Positions 35,980 through 45,564 of a stretch of 64,000 nucleotides of DNA are shown here, piece by piece; the first letter of the stretch is position 1; each line of letters opens with the position of its first letter. Position numbers and translations under genes: made by a program. Where the stretch lies: assembly GCF_034676545.1 (NCBI RefSeq), contig NZ_JAUCBZ010000015.1:2201001-2265000 (forward strand), written 5' to 3'. Origin of the DNA: Pararhodobacter sp. Lineage in GTDB: Bacteria > Pseudomonadota > Alphaproteobacteria > Rhodobacterales > Rhodobacteraceae. Under the pieces are notes generated by a model. The model had not been told where the DNA came from. It worked only from the letters and a program-made list of their open reading frames with translations, and did not search any database.

Positions 35980-38784
35980 CTATCCCTTTGTCTGTTGCGC
36001 CACAGTGGTTGGGCCAAGCCCCACGGGTGAGGCCTGGGCCGCGTGTGCGGGTTCGGAGGGGCCGCCGCGTGGTGCCTTTTCAAGCCTGACGCGCAGGTCG
36101 AACCAGGCGGCCTGCCCGGTGACGGGATCGGAATTGCTCCAGCGCAGCCCGTCGCCTTTGGCGGGCAGAAGTTCGCTGATCAAGTGATTGAGCAAAAACC
36201 CGTTTTCGGCCTCAGGGGCGTCGGGTGACAAGGCCCAGGCGCCGCGCCGTTTGCCAAGTGCATTCCAGGTCCAGACGGTGTGATCGTTCAGGGCATCCAT
36301 GCGCGCAACCGGCACTTTGATCGTGCCATTGGCCGAGGTCAGGTAGGCCCAGTCGCCTTCGGAAAACTTGTGCTGCTCCCAGACCTTGCCCGGGACGAAC
36401 AGCGGATTCACGCCATGGATCTGGCGCAGCCAGGCGTTTTGCGAGCCCCAGGAATGATACATCGCCGCCGGGCGCTGGGTGAGGGCATGAAGCGGGTAGT
36501 CGGCGGGGTCAACTTGGGTTTCCTCGAACGGCGGATACCAGAGCGGCAGCGGATCGAGGGTTGCCTTGATCCGGTCGCGCAGGTGGTCCGGGGGTTGGCG
36601 CTCGCCATGACCTTCGGCGGCCAGTTGGAATTTGCGCAGCGGCTCGACATAGAGGTTGAACACATAGGGCGCGGCTTTGTCGAACAGGCCGCGCGCCACC
36701 GCCCAATCCTGATACGCCTTGTTCCACGGCTTGTAGAATTGCGCGCCCTCGGGAATGTGGTCCGCGTAGAAACCGCCGTTGTCGATGTAGTGCTGCAATT
36801 GCGCCGGGTTGGGCGCGCCACGACCCGATCCGGTTCCATCGCCGCGCCAACCCGCCAAGGGGCCGATGCCGGGGCGGCGCTGATGGTTGACGATATAGTC
36901 GGCATAATCCGCGTATTTCGCGCGGCCATCGTCCTTGACCATGCCCGGCAGTCCCAGCCGCGCGCCAAGATCCAGCAGCACGGATTGAAAGCCGCGCACA
37001 TCCCGGTCAGGTTCCACCATCGGCCAGCGAATGGCGTCGTTCATGCTGTCGGGCTCACCAATCGGGCGGTCCAGCAGACTGATGCAATCGTGGCGCTCCA
37101 GATAGGTGGTATCGGGCAGGATGAGGTCGGCAAAGGCCACCATTTCCGACGAATAGGCGTCGGAATAGAGGATATGCGGGATCACATAATCGCCGTTTTC
37201 ATCCCGGTCGGTGAGCATGCGCATCACCTCACTGGTGTTCATCGACGAGTTCCACGCCATATTCGCCATATAGAGGAACAGCGTGTCGATCTTGTAGGGG
37301 TCGCCGGCATGAGCGTTCGAGATGACCATATGCATCATGCCATGCGCGGACAGAGGGTTCTCCCAGGTGAACGCCTTGTCGATGCGTTTGGCGGTGTTGT
37401 CGGCGTTGATCAGCAGATCCTCTGGGCCTTGCGGATAGCCCAGATGCGGGCCGTCCAGTGGTTTGCCGGGGGTCACATTGGCATGAGGTTTGGGGTGTGC
37501 CTCGGGCGGTTTGGGGTAGGGCGGCTTGAAGCGATAGCCGCCGGGCACCTCGACGGAACCCAGCAGGATTTGCAGCATATGCAGCGCGCGGCAGGTCTGG
37601 AAGCCGTTGGAATGCGCCGAAATTCCGCGCATCGCATGAAAGCTGACGGGGCGGCCGGTCATGGTCTCGTGGTGCTGACCGCGAAAATCGGTCCAGGGTT
37701 GGTCGAGGGTGATCTGTTCTTCAAAGGCCACGCGCGCCAGTTCGGCGGCCACCGCGCGGATTTTGCCCGCGGAGATGCCGCAGCGGTCCGCCACGGCCTC
37801 GGGCGCGTGGTCGTTGGATAGATAGCGCTCGGCCATCAGGCGCAGCACCGTTTTGTGCGCCTGCCACTCGGCGGCGGGGTCGGGCTGCACGCCTTTGGCA
37901 TTCCATGCCGCGGGCTGGCCGGTGCGGCGATCCAGGACCATCGGCACGCCGGTATCGTCGCGCAGGAACAGACCTTTATCCGCGCCGTCCTCGCCGTTCA
38001 CCAGAAACGGAGCGTTGGTGTAGCGGATCAGATAGTCGAGGTCGATTTTCCCGGCCTTGAACAATTCATGCACCAGCGCGAGAATGAACAACCCGTCCGT
38101 GCCCGGTGTGATCCCCAGCCAATCATCCGCCACCGCGTTATATCCGGTGCGCACCGGATTGACCGCGATGACCCGGGCGCCGCGCGCTTTCAGCCTGCCG
38201 AGGCCCATCTTGATCGGGTTGGAGTCGTGGTCCTCGGCGACGCCGAAAATCATGAACAGCTTGGTGCGCTCCCAGTCGGGTTGGCCGAATTCCCAGAATG
38301 CGCCACCCATGGTATAGATGCCCGCCGCCGCCATGTTGACGCTGCAAAACCCGCCATGCGCTGCGTAATTCGGCGTGCCATAGGCCTGTGCCCACCAGCC
38401 CGTCAGGCTTTGCGACTGGTCACGGCCCGTGAAAAATGCCAACTTTTCAGGGGCCGTCTCGCGCAGGGGTTTCAGCCAGGACACGGCCAGATCCAACGCC
38501 TCATCCCAGGAAATTTCCTCGAACGCGCCCGAGCCGCGCGGGCCGACCCGCTTGAGGGGTGCGCGCAATCGGGCCGGGCTCAGGTGTTGCATGATCCCGG
38601 CGGACCCTTTGGCGCACAAGACCCCCTTGTTTACCGGATGATCACGATTTCCTTCGATATATGCGACACGGCCCGCTTTCATGTGGACATTGATTCCGCA
38701 GCGACAGGCACACATATAGCAGGTCGAGCGGCGAATTTCGTCCGAAACCACTGGTGACAGATCTGGCGTTGGTTGGCGCTGCAT
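35980..38784 (-). CDS. soeA: Sulfite dehydrogenase molybdopterin subunit SoeA
   Basis: A 934-residue molybdopterin oxidoreductase (DMSO reductase superfamily). An N-terminal [4Fe-4S] motif C-x2-C-x3-C-x27-C (STCYMCACRCGIN, then GVLCAKGSAG) is followed by the Mo-bis-MGD domain and a C-terminal molydop-binding domain near residues 770-890. There is no twin-arginine signal, so the enzyme is cytoplasmic, as in the SoeABC sulfite dehydrogenase of Allochromatium and Ruegeria. I chose the ATG at 38784 because GGGGAGG lies 6 nt upstream; the ATG at 38805 would bury that site in the gene. Substrate sulfite is inferred from family and operon; polysulfide/DMSO-type enzymes are alternatives. Confidence 0.88.
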   Translation of the reverse strand: MQRQPTPDLSPVVSDEIRRSTCYMCACRCGINVHMKAGRVAYIEGNRDHPVNKGVLCAKGSAGIMQHLSPARLRAPLKRVGPRGSGAFEEISWDEALDLAVSWLKPLRETAPEKLAFFTGRDQSQSLTGWWAQAYGTPNYAAHGGFCSVNMAAAGIYTMGGAFWEFGQPDWERTKLFMIFGVAEDHDSNPIKMGLGRLKARGARVIAVNPVRTGYNAVADDWLGITPGTDGLFILALVHELFKAGKIDLDYLIRYTNAPFLVNGEDGADKGLFLRDDTGVPMVLDRRTGQPAAWNAKGVQPDPAAEWQAHKTVLRLMAERYLSNDHAPEAVADRCGISAGKIRAVAAELARVAFEEQITLDQPWTDFRGQHHETMTGRPVSFHAMRGISAHSNGFQTCRALHMLQILLGSVEVPGGYRFKPPYPKPPEAHPKPHANVTPGKPLDGPHLGYPQGPEDLLINADNTAKRIDKAFTWENPLSAHGMMHMVISNAHAGDPYKIDTLFLYMANMAWNSSMNTSEVMRMLTDRDENGDYVIPHILYSDAYSSEMVAFADLILPDTTYLERHDCISLLDRPIGEPDSMNDAIRWPMVEPDRDVRGFQSVLLDLGARLGLPGMVKDDGRAKYADYADYIVNHQRRPGIGPLAGWRGDGTGSGRGAPNPAQLQHYIDNGGFYADHIPEGAQFYKPWNKAYQDWAVARGLFDKAAPYVFNLYVEPLRKFQLAAEGHGERQPPDHLRDRIKATLDPLPLWYPPFEETQVDPADYPLHALTQRPAAMYHSWGSQNAWLRQIHGVNPLFVPGKVWEQHKFSEGDWAYLTSANGTIKVPVARMDALNDHTVWTWNALGKRRGAWALSPDAPEAENGFLLNHLISELLPAKGDGLRWSNSDPVTGQAAWFDLRVRLEKAPRGGPSEPAHAAQASPVGLGPTTVAQQTKG

Positions 38785-38908
38785 CTCATCCTCCCCGCCC
38801 CGCATCTGCGGGATTCTTGGCCGGTATCGAACAGGTGTTTATCCCGAATGTCCATCGCCGCCAGAGATCAGTTTGAACCGCAGACCCGGATCAAGACCGT
38901 GAGATGAG

Positions 38909-38939
38909 AAAAAAAAACACGCCCGCACTGCCCTTGCGG
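38909..38939 (-). terminator. Hairpin with T-run in the soeA leader (attenuator or orphan terminator)
   Basis: On the minus strand CCCGCA / TGCGGG pair with a 7-nt loop. Four bases later come eight Ts, about 125 bp upstream of soeA. Only soeA lies downstream on that strand. Confidence 0.35.
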
Positions 38940-39021
38940 GGGTCTGACCGGCGGGCTAAGTCTGTGGCAAGGTTTGACTCCTAATGTGGCACCAGCCGCG
39001 TAAAAAAATGAGGCCCGAGTG

Positions 39022-39652
39022 ATGCGCGATCCGATTGAAACATACATGAACCTCGTCCCGATGGTCGTTGAACAGACCAGCCGGGGTGAACGCGCCTATG
39101 ACATTTTCTCGCGTCTGCTCAAAGAGCGGATCATCTTTGTCACGGGACCAGTCCACGACGGCATGTCGACGCTGATTGTTGCGCAATTGCTGCATCTTGA
39201 GTCGGAGAACCCCTCGAAAGAGATCTCGATGTATATCAACTCGCCCGGTGGCGTGGTGACGGCGGGGTTGTCGATCTACGACACCATGCAATACATCAAG
39301 CCCAAGGTTTCGACCCTGGTGATCGGTCAGGCGGCGTCGATGGGGTCGCTCTTGCTGACGGCGGGCGAAAAAAGGCATGCGCTTCTCGCTGCCCAACAGC
39401 CGCGTCATGGTTCACCAGCCGTCTGGCGGTTTTCAGGGGCAGGCGACGGATATCTCGATCCACGCCCGCGAAATCCTGGAACTCAAGGACCGGCTGAACA
39501 ATATCTATGTCAAGCACACCGGCCAGACGCTGAAAAAGGTCGAGGCGGCGCTGGAGCGTGACAACTTCATGACGGCAGAAGACGCCAAGGATTGGGGTTT
39601 GATCGACGAAATCGTCGCAAGCCGCACCAAGGAAGAAACCCCGGCAACGTGA
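39022..39652 (+). pseudogene. clpP: ATP-dependent Clp protease proteolytic subunit ClpP, single-base frameshift
   Basis: ClpP is the serine protease chamber that works with ClpX. Residues 1-117 are in one frame, with MRDPIETYMN and catalytic Ser106 in IGQAASMGS. From GMRFSLPNSRVMVHQPSGG (His131) the protein continues in the next frame to RTKEETPAT. The junction is the A6 run 39368-39373, and five As give a 209-residue ClpP of normal length. ClpP is conserved and clpX is intact downstream, so I read this as a sequencing insertion. I start at ATG 39022; the preceding GTG is also in frame. Confidence 0.93.
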
Positions 39653-39767
39653 ACTGGCTCAGGGGCCGAGGGATGATTTTGGCATTGTCCCCGGCCTCAG
39701 GCTAGCCTAACCTTTGCCCCAAAGGCCCGTCAGATGGCCCGAACCGAACACGAGCACGAGGTGTCGA

Positions 39768-41045
39768 ATGGCCAATTCCTCCGGCAATGACAGCAAAAAC
39801 ACGCTGTATTGTTCCTTCTGTGGCAAAAGCCAGCACGAAGTTCGCAAGCTGATTGCGGGCCCGACGGTGTTCATTTGTGATGAATGCGTCGAATTGTGCA
39901 TGGACATCATCCGCGAAGAGACAAAGGGGTCCGGCTTCAAATCCGCCGATGGCGTCCCGACCCCGCAAGATATCTGTAAAGTTCTGGACGATTATGTGAT
40001 CGGGCAAGAACGTGCAAAGCGCGTGTTGTCGGTCGCCGTCCACAACCACTACAAGCGTCTGAACTACTCGGGCAAAGCGGGGAAAGCCGGCGAAGTCGAG
40101 CTGTCGAAATCCAACATCTTGCTGATCGGCCCAACCGGGTGCGGCAAGACCTTGTTGGCGCAGACGCTGGCACGCATCCTGGACGTGCCGTTCACGATGG
40201 CAGATGCCACCACGCTGACCGAAGCCGGTTATGTGGGCGAAGACGTTGAAAACATCATCCTCAAGCTGCTGCAATCGTCCGAATACAACGTTGAGCGCGC
40301 GCAACGCGGCATCGTCTATATCGACGAGGTCGATAAAATTACCCGCAAATCCGATAATCCCTCGATCACCCGCGATGTTTCGGGCGAGGGTGTGCAGCAA
40401 GCCTTGCTCAAACTGATGGAGGGGACGGTTGCCTCGGTTCCGCCCCAGGGCGGTCGCAAGCATCCGCAGCAGGAATTCCTGCAAGTGGATACGACCAATA
40501 TCCTGTTCATCTGTGGCGGTGCATTTGCCGGACTCGAGAAGATCATCTCGATGCGCAACAAAGGCACGGCCATCGGGTTTGGCGCCGATATCAAGGATGA
40601 ATCCCTGCGCACGGTGGGCGAATCCCTGACCCAGTTGGAGCCGGAAGATCTGCTGAAATTCGGGTTGATCCCGGAATTCGTGGGGCGTTTGCCGGTGATC
40701 GCGACCTTGACCGATCTCGACGAGGACGCGTTGGTGACGATCCTGTCCGAGCCCAAGAACGCCCTGGTCAAACAATACCAGCGTTTGTTCGAGATCGAAG
40801 GCACGGAACTGACCTTTACCGACGACGCGCTGCGGTCCATCGCGCGCCGGGCGATCGGTCGCAAGACGGGTGCCCGTGGTTTGCGGTCGATCATGGAAGA
40901 TATCCTGCTCGACACGATGTTCGACCTGCCGGCGCTTGAGAATATCGCAGAGGTCGTGGTCAACGAAGAAGCCGTCACATCGGGCGCGCGCCCCTTGCTG
41001 ATCTATACCGACAGCAAATCCAAGAACGCCTCGTCAGCGGGCTGA
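39768..41045 (+). CDS. clpX: ATP-dependent Clp protease ATP-binding subunit ClpX
   Basis: A 425-residue AAA+ unfoldase. The N-terminal zinc-binding domain uses CSFC...CDEC (residues 15-43). GPTGCGKT is Walker A, VYIDEVDKI Walker B, and IGFGAD the ClpP-docking IGF loop. RKTGARGLRSIMED is sensor 2. The start at MANSSGNDSK (39768) is preferred to an 18-residue upstream extension that is not family-like. It is 115 bp after clpP and ends at a strong terminator. Confidence 0.97.
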   Translation: MANSSGNDSKNTLYCSFCGKSQHEVRKLIAGPTVFICDECVELCMDIIREETKGSGFKSADGVPTPQDICKVLDDYVIGQERAKRVLSVAVHNHYKRLNYSGKAGKAGEVELSKSNILLIGPTGCGKTLLAQTLARILDVPFTMADATTLTEAGYVGEDVENIILKLLQSSEYNVERAQRGIVYIDEVDKITRKSDNPSITRDVSGEGVQQALLKLMEGTVASVPPQGGRKHPQQEFLQVDTTNILFICGGAFAGLEKIISMRNKGTAIGFGADIKDESLRTVGESLTQLEPEDLLKFGLIPEFVGRLPVIATLTDLDEDALVTILSEPKNALVKQYQRLFEIEGTELTFTDDALRSIARRAIGRKTGARGLRSIMEDILLDTMFDLPALENIAEVVVNEEAVTSGARPLLIYTDSKSKNASSAG

Positions 41046-41070
41046 AACGCCACGTTTTCAAGACGATAGA

Positions 41071-41104
41071 AACCGCCCCGACGTTGCAGATCGTCGGGGC
41101 GGTT
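41071..41104. terminator. Terminator after clpX (bidirectional)
   Basis: A perfect 13-bp stem AACCGCCCCGACG / CGTCGGGGCGGTT with an 8-nt loop lies 25 bp after the clpX stop and is followed by TTCATTTT. It also faces the end of aruI. Confidence 0.88.
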
Positions 41105-41186
41105 TTCATTTTGAGCAAGGCTCACGGACCAGGTCTCGGCCAGAAAATGTATGATGTTTCAAGGTCAGACAATTGAGGCGGGCGGG

Positions 41187-42746
41187 CTACCGATAGTCCG
41201 CGACTTTCTTGCGCTCGACCTCGATCAGCCGTGGGCCTTTGCCGCTGGCCACCAACGCTGGCAATTCCGCTTCCGAGCAAACATCGTAGCGCAGGTTCGA
41301 TGACTGCGCCACGGCTTCCATCCCCGGCGGGGTCGGCGTGCAACCCAGAACCTCGGCGTCCGCATCCAGCATTGCACGCGCGATTTCGCCGTAGCCGTGG
41401 TTGTTGAACACCACAAAGGTCACATCGAGGTTCTCATCGGCGGCGGTGCACAGTTCACCGGGGTGAAACATCAGGCCGCCATCGCCGATCAGACACACGA
41501 CCCGGCGTTTCGGTGCCGCCAGTGCCGCACCAATCGCGGCACCCATCGCGTATCCAAGCGCGCCGTATCCGGTCGCGGCATTGAACCAACCACCCGGCAC
41601 ATCATGGCTGTAATACAGGTTTCCCGCGTAAATGGTTTGCGTGGAATCGCCGACCATGAGCAATCCGGGTACGGTATCCCGCAGCGCTTCGAGCAGTCGC
41701 ACCTCGGCCTTGTAGGGCTCGGTCAACTCGGCAAAAGCCTCAAGCCGAACCGCCGCCGCCCGCTCGGCGCCGCCGTCCACTGGCCGGGGCGGGGCGAGTT
41801 TTGGCAGAATTGCCGCGACGTCCGCCTGCAGGGTCAGCGCGGCGTTGTGGCGGGCCAGTTGCGCCCCGTCGATATCAATCCGAATGAGCCGCTGTTGGGC
41901 GATCTCGAACGCACCAGTCCCGTAAACGTCATAGTCGGTTGGCCCCAACTCGGACCCCGCGACCAGCACGAGATCCGCGTCGCGGACCAGTTTTCGCACC
42001 GCATTCAGGCTGGGGCTGGCGGGAATCGCCAGTGGATGCTCGTGCATCAGGCCGCGCGCATTCGTGGTCAGGACCACGGGCGCGCCCATCGCTTCGGCGA
42101 GGGATTGCAGCTCGGATCCCGCTTTGCGACATCCGCCGCCCGCCAGGATCACCGGCGCTTTCGAGGCCCGAATTCGGGCCAGAGCTTTGGCCGGATCAGG
42201 CAAAGCCGAAACAGGCGTTGCCAAGGCAACCGCCGCCGGAGCGGGCGAGGTCATCAAATCCAATGGAATCTGCACATGAACCGGCCCGCCGCGGCCCGTC
42301 GTCAGGGCGCGTCCGGCTTGGGCCAGCACACCGGGCAGCGCCTTGGGGTCTTCGAGGTGCAAGGCCGGGCCGAGCACGCGGGTCAGCGCGCGTTGGTCGG
42401 GCAATTCATGCAGATGCCCAAGGCCGCGCCCCAGGGTATCGCGTTTGTTGACCCCGGAAATGACCAGCATCGGCACCGAATCCGCCCGCGCCTGCGCCAT
42501 GGGCGTCAAGATATTCGTGACCCCCGGCCCGGTGATGACCAGTGCCACGCCAAATCGGCCCGAGGCCCGCGCGTAGCCATCGGCCATGAACCCGGCCCCG
42601 GCCTCGTGGCGGGGCGTGACGTGACGAATGCCTGACCCGGGCAAGGCCCGATACAGTTCGATGGTATGCACGCCGGGGATGCCGAAAATCGTGTCTACAC
42701 CCATGGATTTCAGCCATTCCACAAGGGTTTGCGCGACGGTCTTCAT
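41187..42746 (-). CDS. aruI: 5-guanidino-2-oxopentanoate decarboxylase (AruI-like ThDP enzyme)
   Basis: A 519-residue ThDP enzyme of the acetolactate synthase superfamily. The N-terminal FGIPGVHTIELYRAL contains the conserved region, with the catalytic Glu in HVTPRHEAGAGFMADGYAR. GDGGLMFHPGELCTAADENL is the ThDP/Mg2+ site. The GLGHLHELPDQRALTRVL stretch resembles AruI, which decarboxylates 2-ketoarginine to 4-guanidinobutyraldehyde in the arginine transaminase pathway. It overlaps the aruH stop by ATGA, supporting this assignment. A generic acetolactate synthase-like enzyme is the alternative. Confidence 0.82.
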   Translation of the reverse strand: MKTVAQTLVEWLKSMGVDTIFGIPGVHTIELYRALPGSGIRHVTPRHEAGAGFMADGYARASGRFGVALVITGPGVTNILTPMAQARADSVPMLVISGVNKRDTLGRGLGHLHELPDQRALTRVLGPALHLEDPKALPGVLAQAGRALTTGRGGPVHVQIPLDLMTSPAPAAVALATPVSALPDPAKALARIRASKAPVILAGGGCRKAGSELQSLAEAMGAPVVLTTNARGLMHEHPLAIPASPSLNAVRKLVRDADLVLVAGSELGPTDYDVYGTGAFEIAQQRLIRIDIDGAQLARHNAALTLQADVAAILPKLAPPRPVDGGAERAAAVRLEAFAELTEPYKAEVRLLEALRDTVPGLLMVGDSTQTIYAGNLYYSHDVPGGWFNAATGYGALGYAMGAAIGAALAAPKRRVVCLIGDGGLMFHPGELCTAADENLDVTFVVFNNHGYGEIARAMLDADAEVLGCTPTPPGMEAVAQSSNLRYDVCSEAELPALVASGKGPRLIEVERKKVADYR

Positions 42747-43921
42747 TTTACATATTCCTCGGCAAAACCACGGATGCGGGCGCAGGCGTCCGCAGTATCA
42801 TCGTCAGAGGCATTCAGAGCCACGCGCAGCCAGCCCTCGAGCGCCGTGCCAAAGGACGCACCGGGCATGACCGCGACAGCCGTTGTTTCCAACAGCTTAA
42901 GCGCAAATGCAACTGAGTCATTGCTCAGGGCGCGAATATCGACCAGGGCGAACATGCCGGCTTCGGGCAAGGTCACCCTCATGCCGGCGATTCCGTCCAG
43001 GGCATCGCGGATGATGCGGGCGCGGTTTGCCATGCGGGCGGCCATGCTGCGCGCCAACTCGGGTGGCGAGGCAACGGCCTGCGCGGTCATATCGGCGATG
43101 AATGGCTGCGAGCCGAACAGCATGGTTTCGGACAGTGGCAGTGCGCGGGTGCAGAACTCGGCCGGGCCGACCGCCCAGCCAGACCGAAACCCGGGCGCCG
43201 CGTGGCTTTTCGAGATGGAGGCGGTGACAATCGTACGGTCCTCGAAAGCGGGATTGGCCAGCGCCGAGGTGTAGATACGCTGATCATGCGTGAGGTCGCC
43301 GTAAACCTCGTCCGAGACGATCCACAGGTCATGTTTCCGCGCAACTTCGCCCAAGGCCAGCAGGTCCTCGGGCCGCAAGATCGCCCCTGTCGGATTGTGG
43401 GGGGTATTGAGGAAAATCACACGGGTTGAAGGGGTTATGGCGGCTTCTACATCCTCGGCGCGCAGCCGGAACCCGGAATCGGGGCGCAGGGTCACGGCAA
43501 CGGGCGTTGCGCCGGAGCTGCGCACCAATCCCTCATAAGTGGCATACATCGGGTCGCCCAGAATGACCTCGTCGCCGGGTTCACAGAGCGCGCGGAACAC
43601 CAGATACAGCGAGGTTTGCGTGCCCGGCAGGCACAGGAACCGATCCTTGCCGACGGGCCGCCCCAAACGGTCGGAATAGCGCGCCGACAGGGCCGTCAAG
43701 AGACTGTCCTCGCCGCGCCCATTGGAATACCCGGTGCGCCCCGATTGCATCGACGTGCAGGCGGTTTCAATCAAGCTTGACGGCGTCGGGACGTCGGGTT
43801 CACCGATCGTCAGATTGAGGATCCGATGACCCTGTGCCGCGCGTTTGTGGGCGGCGGTGTTCAGGATCCATTTGTCCGAGCCCAGCCCAGCCAGTTGATC
43901 GGTGACAGCAGCATATTTCAT
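42743..43921 (-). CDS. aruH: Arginine:pyruvate transaminase-like aminotransferase (AruH-like)
   Basis: A 392-residue fold-type I PLP aminotransferase. TIGEPDVPTP is the substrate-binding start, LNTPHNPTGAIL contains the PLP-contacting Asn, and SISKSHAAPGFRSGW holds the PLP Lys. It resembles AruH, which transaminates arginine to 2-ketoarginine. Coupling to aruI supports that role, although substrate cannot be proven from sequence. GGAG lies upstream of the ATG at 43921, inside the end of the tetR gene, and an 18-residue longer start is rejected. Confidence 0.8.
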   Translation of the reverse strand: MKYAAVTDQLAGLGSDKWILNTAAHKRAAQGHRILNLTIGEPDVPTPSSLIETACTSMQSGRTGYSNGRGEDSLLTALSARYSDRLGRPVGKDRFLCLPGTQTSLYLVFRALCEPGDEVILGDPMYATYEGLVRSSGATPVAVTLRPDSGFRLRAEDVEAAITPSTRVIFLNTPHNPTGAILRPEDLLALGEVARKHDLWIVSDEVYGDLTHDQRIYTSALANPAFEDRTIVTASISKSHAAPGFRSGWAVGPAEFCTRALPLSETMLFGSQPFIADMTAQAVASPPELARSMAARMANRARIIRDALDGIAGMRVTLPEAGMFALVDIRALSNDSVAFALKLLETTAVAVMPGASFGTALEGWLRVALNASDDDTADACARIRGFAEEYVK

Positions 43922-43922
43922 C

Positions 43923-44549
43923 TCAAACTCCTTCGAGTTGTAGATTAAGAAGGCGCGAAAAGGCCTTGATTGCAATAGATTTCATCTCGTCTTTTGCGAA
44001 GTGTTCCGGCAGCGCGCCAGCTTCGATCCAGAGCCCGTCCAGCAGCGCGTTTCCGGCGATGGCAAGCATGCGGGCGTCGTCGGTCGGGCGGCCCGCGGCG
44101 CGCAGGGCGTCGTCGATCAACCGCTGCAACCGGTCGCGAAACTGGACATAGGTGGCCTCGTGCACCACGCGCATCGTGGCGTCGCGCGGCACAAGCTGCA
44201 TGGACGCGGCCCACAAGGAAACGGCGCGCGGGTCGGTCACCGGCGGCGAGACCGCGTTGATGATGAACCCGGCCAGGCGCGCCAGGGGATCATCGGGCAG
44301 CGCGTCCAGATTGGCGGCGCTGGCATCGGTCAAGCCTGTCATCAGGCTTTCATGGGCGGAGGCAACGAGGTCTTCCTTGGTCGCGAAATAGTGCCGGATC
44401 AGCCCCGGTGTGACACCCGCGCGCATGGCGATGGCCCGTACGGTGGCGGCTTGCGGGCCGCCCTCGGCGATCAGGTCCAGGGTCGCGGCAATCAGATCGG
44501 CGCGGCGGGTTTCCTCACCGGCGCGCACAAACGAGCGCCGGGGTGTCAT
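43923..44549 (-). CDS. TetR-family transcriptional regulator (BetI-like)
   Basis: A 208-residue repressor with an N-terminal TetR HTH (about residues 15-60: LIAATLDLIAEGG, then MRAGVTPGLIRHYFATKEDL) and a BetI-like ligand-binding domain. The ATG overlaps the stop of the upstream hydrolase gene by ATGA. It lies inside the guanidino-compound operon, so it probably controls it in response to arginine or a product. The 24-bp palindrome at 45429 is a candidate operator. Confidence 0.88.
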   Translation of the reverse strand: MTPRRSFVRAGEETRRADLIAATLDLIAEGGPQAATVRAIAMRAGVTPGLIRHYFATKEDLVASAHESLMTGLTDASAANLDALPDDPLARLAGFIINAVSPPVTDPRAVSLWAASMQLVPRDATMRVVHEATYVQFRDRLQRLIDDALRAAGRPTDDARMLAIAGNALLDGLWIEAGALPEHFAKDEMKSIAIKAFSRLLNLQLEGV

Positions 44550-45415
44550 GCCCGCAGGATCGGGCGCGTCAGGCAGGTGGGGCCACCTTCGCAGGCAATG
44601 CACAGCGCGTCGCCCTCGAACACCTGAACCCGGCAGCCGTGCGCCTCCATCAGGGCGCGGGTTTTGGGGAAGCCGTCCACCATGACCACATCCTTGGGTG
44701 ACAGCATGAGCACATTGAGGCTGAGGCCGTTGGACGCCGCGAACTCGTCTTCGGGCGCATGCAGCAGGGTCCAGCCGCGAGCGGTAAGGTCGGCCCACAG
44801 CGCGTAAGGCATCAAGGGCGCGTGGATCAGCGCCATTTTTGGCGCCAGCGGCGAGATCATCGACATCAGGTGCAAGCACGCCGCCGGTCCGGTCCAATAG
44901 GGCAGGTCATAGGCCTGAACGCGCATCCCGTGCGGGGCCAGGATCGCGGCGACGGCGTCGATACCGGCCTGGTTGCTGCGCGCGCCGCGGCCGATTGCCA
45001 GGGTTTCCGGGTCGATCCAGACGCAATCGCCTGATTCCACGGTGGCGTCGCCCGTCAGCCGGCCGATGACCGGAACGCCGAGCTCGGCATAGGCCGCGAC
45101 ATGGAGGTCGGCTTCGGGAACGCGCAGGGGCTTGCCCATGTTCAGAACGACCGCACCGGCCTGGGTCACGAAGGACGGGTCTTGCACGAACATCGCGTCC
45201 GACAGGCCATCCGCTTCGGAGGCCAACCAATGAATTTCGGCGCCCGAGTCTGCCACGATCTCGGCCAGTTTCGCGTGCTGCGCCTGCGCGCGCTCGGGGT
45301 TGAACTGTGGCCCGTAATGCCATTCGGTCGGGTCAGCCGCCGCCATGGCGGGGCCGGGGGCGCGCATCATCACCCGCGCCAAAGGTTTCGAACGATCTTG
45401 TGCGCCGTAGGTCAT
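44546..45415 (-). CDS. Arginine deiminase/DDAH-superfamily guanidino hydrolase
   Basis: A 289-residue amidinotransferase-fold hydrolase. The catalytic residues are visible as Asp79 (FVQDPSFV), Glu127 (VESGDCVW), His182 (CLHLMSM) and nucleophile Cys281 near the C-terminus (EGGPTCLTRP). DDAH releases methylamines from methylated arginines to give citrulline. Here, next to aruH/aruI and an amino acid importer, a guanidino substrate such as arginine, methylarginine or ketoarginine is likely, but the exact one is unknown. It is the first gene of the minus-strand operon. Confidence 0.83.
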   Translation of the reverse strand: MTYGAQDRSKPLARVMMRAPGPAMAAADPTEWHYGPQFNPERAQAQHAKLAEIVADSGAEIHWLASEADGLSDAMFVQDPSFVTQAGAVVLNMGKPLRVPEADLHVAAYAELGVPVIGRLTGDATVESGDCVWIDPETLAIGRGARSNQAGIDAVAAILAPHGMRVQAYDLPYWTGPAACLHLMSMISPLAPKMALIHAPLMPYALWADLTARGWTLLHAPEDEFAASNGLSLNVLMLSPKDVVMVDGFPKTRALMEAHGCRVQVFEGDALCIACEGGPTCLTRPILRA

Positions 45416-45428
45416 GATGATCCACCCT

Positions 45429-45452
45429 GTAATTATACGGTTGCATAATTAC
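45429..45452. promoter_or_regulatory. AT-rich palindrome in the divergent promoter of the guanidino island
   Basis: GTAATTAT and ATAATTAC form perfect 8-bp inverted arms with an 8-bp spacer, 14 bp upstream of the hydrolase gene and in the only gap shared by both operons. It is a likely operator, probably for the TetR encoded nearby. Confidence 0.55.
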
Positions 45453-45564
45453 GCGAAATGGTGCCGACTACAAGGGCAAACAAGTCTGTGCAATTGCAAT
45501 AAAACATGCTTAGTCTGCCTAGAAACAGGCGCCAAACGAGCGCCGTCACAACAGGAGCGACCTC

